Part shown: positions 21,333 to 24,606 of the stretch, one piece after another | Layout: every line of letters begins with the position of its first letter | How positions within the stretch are numbered: position 1 is the first letter of the stretch | Source of the DNA: Desulfovibrio sp. | GTDB lineage: Bacteria; Desulfobacterota; Desulfovibrionia; Desulfovibrionales; Desulfovibrionaceae | Assembly: GCF_019424165.1 (NCBI RefSeq) | Contig: NZ_JAHZAA010000038.1 | Location: 1-24,606 of the forward strand | Direction: 5' to 3' | DNA: 24,606 nt | Position numbers and translations under genes: made by a program | The notes under the pieces: generated by a model | The model's input: only the letters and a program-made list of their open reading frames with translations | What the model was told of the DNA's origin: nothing | Databases searched by the model: none

Positions 21333-22907
21333 TTATAAGATTAGCGTTTCAGCAGACGACATAAAATCATCAAATTCCTGTATATTATTGAACTGGAGTG
21401 TTTTTCCGAGAAAACTCCCCAAGCTGTTGGCGGCTTCGGCAAATTCATCCATATTATCCGTATCAATGGCCCTATCCATACACACGAAGCAATCGGATAG
21501 CTGGAGTTTCATATCAGCCATATGAGTGTCAAACAGCATTTGCAACTCAGTTTGGTATTCAAGCATCCTGCGCCGTGCTTCTTCGCATTGGGCCTTGATT
21601 ATCTGGTAATTTTTTTCGGCTTCTTTTGCTTCTTGAAATGCCTGGAGACTGGAACGGTAAAACAAAGAACTCATTGTATAACCGACCATGCCGCCAATGA
21701 CACCGCCAACAATCGGAATGGGTATGGCTATTTGGCCAAGTGTCGCCATCATGCCACTGGCAAGCATTCCAGAACCTTTTTCACCAATTTCTTCCATAAA
21801 CTGAACGCCATCGATTTCGCCCTTGGCGTAACGGCTGATGCTCGCTCCCAATGCCAACGTTGTGCTAACAACCAAGGTTGGAAGAGATGTGCGGGAAAGT
21901 TGACGGACGACCCCGGAGCCAGACTGTTGCATGCCGCTCTTCACAAGGCTCCCAGCAAACCCAGTGCCATACCCGACTAATGCGGACTTTCCCGTATCGA
22001 CGGCGGTATCGCAAAGGACTTCTTGAAGCTCTTTGTCGCCCTGCATATAAGCAACGACATTTTTGGTAGCTGAAACGGCTCCACCGATAGCCGCGCCATA
22101 CTTTGCAGCCTCAAGGCCGGCTTCATGGCTGATTTTTGCCATTTTTTTCGCGGTTTCGATTTTTGGCTTAAGCCTGAAATCTCTGGCTTCATCAGAGGTG
22201 TAGCTTTTTCGTAATTTTCCTTTCAGTTCATCATAATTTTTTGCTTCCTGTTCCTGACGCATAGCCCTGTCAGGGTCGCCATGCTGACGTGCGTGTTCAG
22301 CTTGCTTCCGAAGTTCTTTTGCTTGATCTTCGCAATATTTTTGGGCAGCTTCAAATTTTTCACCCGTAATATCTACGTGATCATTCTCCATATAGCGGGA
22401 AAGGTCGTTTTTGCCGCCGCCTTTTCCTTGGGCAATCTTTTTGAGCAACCCTTCATGGTCCGAAACTATTTTCATTTGTGACGCGGAACCTGGAATCTCC
22501 ACACCATTTATAGTTTCTATATGGTCTGAAATTTGATCGTTCCCCCCCGGAAGTCCCTTATTCATTTCCTGACGTCCGGGATTGTCATCGGTCCGTTGCG
22601 TACGAATATTGCTTTTATTGATAATGTTTCGAGAGTTATCATCTGCGACTTTAGCAACTTCCGCCGAGTAACCTGCTTGTTGCCGGACGTTTGCTTCATA
22701 GTTTTCTGGATTTAACTTGCCCTGAGCAATACCCTTGAGACTTTTTGTCAGCACTTGGCCTGTTTCATTATGGACGCCAGTATAAGCCTTAACCCATTCG
22801 GCATTAGCACTGCCGTAACGGGAAACAACCTCAATATTTCCCGCTGCGACCGCAGCGTTATCTAGTGTTCTGCCGCCACCTTTTTTATCTCTCTTCTTTG
22901 TCGTCAT
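21333..22907 (-). CDS. 524-aa protein with central membrane-type core
   Basis: Unrecognised family. Residues 1-130 are polar and Gly/Asn-rich, beginning with a Lys-rich segment. About 130-260 is a charged helical part with IETINGVEIPGSASQMKIVS and repeated Lys/Glu/Ala helices. About 265-420 is a Gly/Ala-rich hydrophobic core (KYGAAIGGAVSATKNVVAY, GYGTGFAGSLVKSG, IAIPIPIVGGVIGGMVGYT), suggesting membrane insertion like a pore-former or holin-type domain. The C-terminus (about 425-524) is coiled-coil with three Cys. There is no signal peptide. GGAGGG lies before the ATG, which overlaps the WYL gene stop in an ATGA, so expression is coupled to the regulator. Function unknown; likely effector or structural partner of the TerB-like protein. 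Confidence 0.75.
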   Translation of the reverse strand: MTTKKRDKKGGGRTLDNAAVAAGNIEVVSRYGSANAEWVKAYTGVHNETGQVLTKSLKGIAQGKLNPENYEANVRQQAGYSAEVAKVADDNSRNIINKSNIRTQRTDDNPGRQEMNKGLPGGNDQISDHIETINGVEIPGSASQMKIVSDHEGLLKKIAQGKGGGKNDLSRYMENDHVDITGEKFEAAQKYCEDQAKELRKQAEHARQHGDPDRAMRQEQEAKNYDELKGKLRKSYTSDEARDFRLKPKIETAKKMAKISHEAGLEAAKYGAAIGGAVSATKNVVAYMQGDKELQEVLCDTAVDTGKSALVGYGTGFAGSLVKSGMQQSGSGVVRQLSRTSLPTLVVSTTLALGASISRYAKGEIDGVQFMEEIGEKGSGMLASGMMATLGQIAIPIPIVGGVIGGMVGYTMSSLFYRSSLQAFQEAKEAEKNYQIIKAQCEEARRRMLEYQTELQMLFDTHMADMKLQLSDCFVCMDRAIDTDNMDEFAEAANSLGSFLGKTLQFNNIQEFDDFMSSAETLIL

Positions 22908-23854
22908 GCTCCCTCCTCATGGCAAGACTCTACTTCTTCCCCAAAACTCCGCACCCAGGCCATAAGTTCAGGTTCACTCCGGGTCTGTATTTGCAGGATG
23001 ACTCCACCATCATCCAAGATTTCCAAATTTTGTTCGTCAGCCCATATACGTTCAAGCACATACTCGGCTGCTTTCCCAGAACGGAAACGAATACAAAAGT
23101 TCTTTGGCTCATGCCATGGCAATCCAAAATCACTTGGAGAAGTGGCAGGGAAATCAAAATTGAACGTGCGCTCCGTCAATATAACATCTTGAACTCTATG
23201 CACCGCCAAACTCATCAAGTGACGTATTTGATCGAAGTTTTCAGTCAATGTTCCACCAAGAATATAGAGAGCGCCGTTCATGCTTGCCAAGCGTACGGGA
23301 GCAAAACGGTGCTCTCGACTTTCCGTTTTCCCAATGGCTTTGTAACGTATAAGGCAAACGTGTTTCTCCTCGGCAGCTTTGAGCAATTTTTCTATACTGG
23401 TGAAATGCGGGGAATAGTCAATTTTGCCCTTACTGAAAAAAGAAAATTGCTGTTTTTGGGCTTTGTCGCGCTCGGCATAACTTTGGTCAGCCATCAGGAC
23501 CGACAAGTTAAAAATAGTATCATCGACCCGGCTCCGAACCTGTTCTGGAAGTGTCGTACCAGCAAGATCTCGGCACACAGAAAGGTAGCGTAACTCTTCA
23601 AAGCCCAACCCCAGGCGACTGCGAGAAATCGTGCGAATTTGATACCAGCGGCGGCGATTTTCCAGGCCAGACTCAAGGCTGGCTCCAACTACCGCTTCAA
23701 TCTCGCCAGCCAAACGAATGATTGTCTGCGGCGAGCACTGAAATTCTTCCGCCAAATCAATTTGAAAATGACGTCGGCCATCCAGCATGAGCTTTCGGAA
23801 CATGCGGAGCAGCTTGATCCCAGGCGTACTATCTTGGTCTTTTTTAGGAGGCAC
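22904..23854 (-). CDS. WYL-domain transcriptional regulator
   Basis: A 316-aa regulator. I start it at the GTG complementary to 23852-23854, because AGGAG lies exactly 6 nt upstream; a TTG two codons earlier would touch the AGGAG and is less likely. Residues about 15-60 are a helix-turn-helix (RHFQIDLAEEFQCSPQTII). A WYL domain lies at about 160-215 (KHVCLIRYKAIGK, EHRFAPVRLASMNGALYILGG), and a WCX-type C-terminal domain follows (FCIRFRSGKAAEYVLERIW to the end). WYL regulators are known controllers of phage-defence islands, for example BrxR and CapW types. It overlaps the 524-aa gene by 4 nt and probably represses its own operon in response to a nucleotide or ssDNA signal; the signal is inference. 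Confidence 0.9.
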   Translation of the reverse strand: MPPKKDQDSTPGIKLLRMFRKLMLDGRRHFQIDLAEEFQCSPQTIIRLAGEIEAVVGASLESGLENRRRWYQIRTISRSRLGLGFEELRYLSVCRDLAGTTLPEQVRSRVDDTIFNLSVLMADQSYAERDKAQKQQFSFFSKGKIDYSPHFTSIEKLLKAAEEKHVCLIRYKAIGKTESREHRFAPVRLASMNGALYILGGTLTENFDQIRHLMSLAVHRVQDVILTERTFNFDFPATSPSDFGLPWHEPKNFCIRFRSGKAAEYVLERIWADEQNLEILDDGGVILQIQTRSEPELMAWVRSFGEEVESCHEEGA

Positions 23855-23920
23855 AGCCAACTCCTATTCAGCAGCCTCTGCCGCGGCTGTAGGCTACCGC
23901 GACAGGAGACCGCTTTAATG

Positions 23921-24091
23921 TCACTCACACAGTTCTTTGAGAATTTTTTTGTGCTCCCGTCCTTTTTGAGTAGCCCTGTTCTTGGCCAGGCGCAACAAAC
24001 ACATACCGATTCTGCCGTACTTATGTAAAACTTCAGGATCGGGAATCATAATTGGCGGATACGGCGGGAATGGGTATGGAGGCCGAATCAT
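23921..24091 (-). CDS. 56-aa basic protein with Pro/Tyr-rich N-terminus
   Basis: The start is the ATG complementary to 24089-24091, within an ATGA that also ends the preceding gene; GAGG lies 7-8 nt upstream. The first 20 residues are MIRPPYPFPPYPPIMIPDPE, a flexible Pro/Tyr/Phe tract. The rest is a basic helix (KYGRIGMCLLRLAKNRATQ to LKELCE). Unknown function. The tight overlap and composition make it a likely real gene. 66 nt separate it from the WYL start. Confidence 0.6.
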   Translation of the reverse strand: MIRPPYPFPPYPPIMIPDPEVLHKYGRIGMCLLRLAKNRATQKGREHKKILKELCE

Positions 24092-24222
24092 GATGTAGCC
24101 TCAGCATCTTTTTGAGAGGCCGAAGACTGGCTGCCTTCCTCTTCATTCAACAAACCGTCAATGTATCCCGAAGCAACGTATCCGGCGATGCATCCGGCGA
24201 CAAATAGCGCAATGCGGAACAT
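24088..24222 (-). CDS. 44-aa single-span membrane protein
   Basis: The start is complementary to 24220-24222 with AGGAGG about 8 nt upstream. One hydrophobic helix with Gly spacing (RIALFVAGCIAGYVASGYI, residues 3-21) is followed by an acidic, Ser-rich tail ending EATS. The stop TGA overlaps the next ATG. The architecture (short helix plus acidic Ser-rich tail) mirrors the 70-aa gene upstream, suggesting related roles. Confidence 0.62.
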   Translation of the reverse strand: MFRIALFVAGCIAGYVASGYIDGLLNEEEGSQSSASQKDAEATS

Positions 24223-24234
24223 TTTATCTACCTC

Positions 24235-24447
24235 CTATGCTGTGCATGACTCTTCACTGGTAGAATCCGCAAATGACGCTGTGGACGATTCGCCATCACC
24301 CTCCATCACAGAGTCAGGCGTATCGGTGTCCAGTTCTTGGCTTGCGCCAGTGCTGGAGGAGGAACAAGCGTCCACGGCATACGCCGCGACCGCTGTTCCT
24401 ATGACCCCTGCCAATGCTCCACCAAGGAAATAACCAAGCTTGCTCAT
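24235..24447 (-). CDS. 70-aa single-span membrane protein, first gene of the cargo operon in this window
   Basis: The ATG is complementary to 24445-24447, after GGAGG at 5-6 nt. An N-terminal membrane helix (GYFLGGALAGVIGTAVAAYA, residues 5-24) with YtxH-like glycine spacing is followed by a Cys and a long Ser/Asp/Glu-rich tail ending ESCTA. Its stop codon TAG overlaps the ribosome-binding site of the 44-aa gene. Whether it is a lipoprotein is doubtful, since the Cys at 28 lies after Asp and is not a lipobox. Function unknown. Confidence 0.7.
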   Translation of the reverse strand: MSKLGYFLGGALAGVIGTAVAAYAVDACSSSSTGASQELDTDTPDSVMEGDGESSTASFADSTSEESCTA

Positions 24448-24606
24448 AAAAACCTCCAGTTAACAAAGTTTGCTTCAAGGCATGGAGGAAGACTAGAGCC
24501 TCTAACGCCCAGAATCTGGAAAGTTGATGAAAAATATTTTTTATGCTGAATGAAGAAAACGCATGGTGTACGTTCAAAGATATTAGCTGTCTGCGCCAGC
24601 TTAAAT
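24448..24606. other. Upstream region of the cargo operon, with a small palindrome
   Basis: AT-rich, no gene recognised. CCAGA-A-TCTGG at 24509-24519 is an 11-bp palindrome about 60 bp before the first start codon and could be an operator for the WYL regulator. GTTAAC lies close to the ribosome-binding site. No confident -35/-10 pair was found on the minus strand. Confidence 0.3.

Larger units (their letters stand above)
13300..24606. mobile_element. Integrative mobilizable element (right end outside the window)
   Basis: Gene content from left to right: tRNA-Ser end, P4-type integrase, orphan gene, AlpA-like regulator, replication-type protein, phage-type protein, MobV relaxase, small HTH protein, then a leftward cargo operon. 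No type IV secretion genes are visible, so it would be mobilised by another element. The replication-type gene suggests a circular replicating stage. Cargo and orphan genes look less GC-rich than the flanking core genes, supporting acquisition by transfer. Confidence 0.8.

Noticed and set aside
13321..24606. Second copy of the tRNA-Ser 3' end (attR)
   Set aside because: I looked for a repeat of the last bases of the tRNA and found none in the window.
1..24606. CRISPR array or insertion sequence
   Set aside because: No regularly spaced 24-37-bp repeats and no transposase gene were seen; the TTCCA array is only four 11-bp units.

Overview
The window looks like a chromosomal segment of a GC-rich sulfate-reducing bacterium of the Desulfovibrio type. 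This is inferred from the overall feel of the Pol I, Mla, GrpE, HisD, PurC and FabI proteins, not from a search. A genomic island is inserted at a tRNA-Ser gene.

Core part (1-13228). The N-terminal two thirds of DNA polymerase I runs leftward off the window. Diverging from it is a tightly overlapping rightward operon: a STAS-MlaE permease, an MlaF ATPase, an MlaD/MCE protein, a PqiC-type lipoprotein and a REC-HD-GYP response regulator. This is an intermembrane lipid-transport system with an apparent cyclic-di-GMP phosphodiesterase as its last gene. A strong bidirectional terminator separates it from leftward grpE. Then come a secreted Sel1-like protein, a hisD-purC pair with its own promoter, fabI, and two tiny membrane-protein genes. 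The second tiny gene has an in-frame UGA followed by a hairpin at the spacing expected of a bacterial SECIS element, so it may encode a 55-residue selenoprotein.

Island (about 13300 to beyond 24606). It starts in the 3' end of an intact tRNA-Ser(GGA). In order it carries a P4-type tyrosine integrase, an orphan gene, an AlpA-like regulator/excisionase, a replication-type protein, a phage-type protein, a MobV relaxase and a small HTH protein. This is the layout of an integrative mobilizable element. Its control regions hold unusual structure: four TTCCA repeats at exactly 11-bp steps ahead of alpA, a hairpin covering the alpA ribosome-binding site, and a hairpin presenting the integrase ribosome-binding site.

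Cargo (24447 down to 19627, leftward, visibly less GC-rich). Seven closely packed genes: three tiny proteins (70, 44 and 56 aa; two membrane-type), a WYL-domain regulator, a 524-aa protein with a membrane-type core, a TerB-like protein and a 331-aa Gly/Ala-rich membrane protein. I do not recognise this set as a named system. A WYL regulator plus TerB-like and membrane-inserting proteins on a mobile element suggests a membrane-acting phage-defence or stress system, and it is the best candidate here for an undescribed one. The far end of the island and its second attachment site are outside the window.
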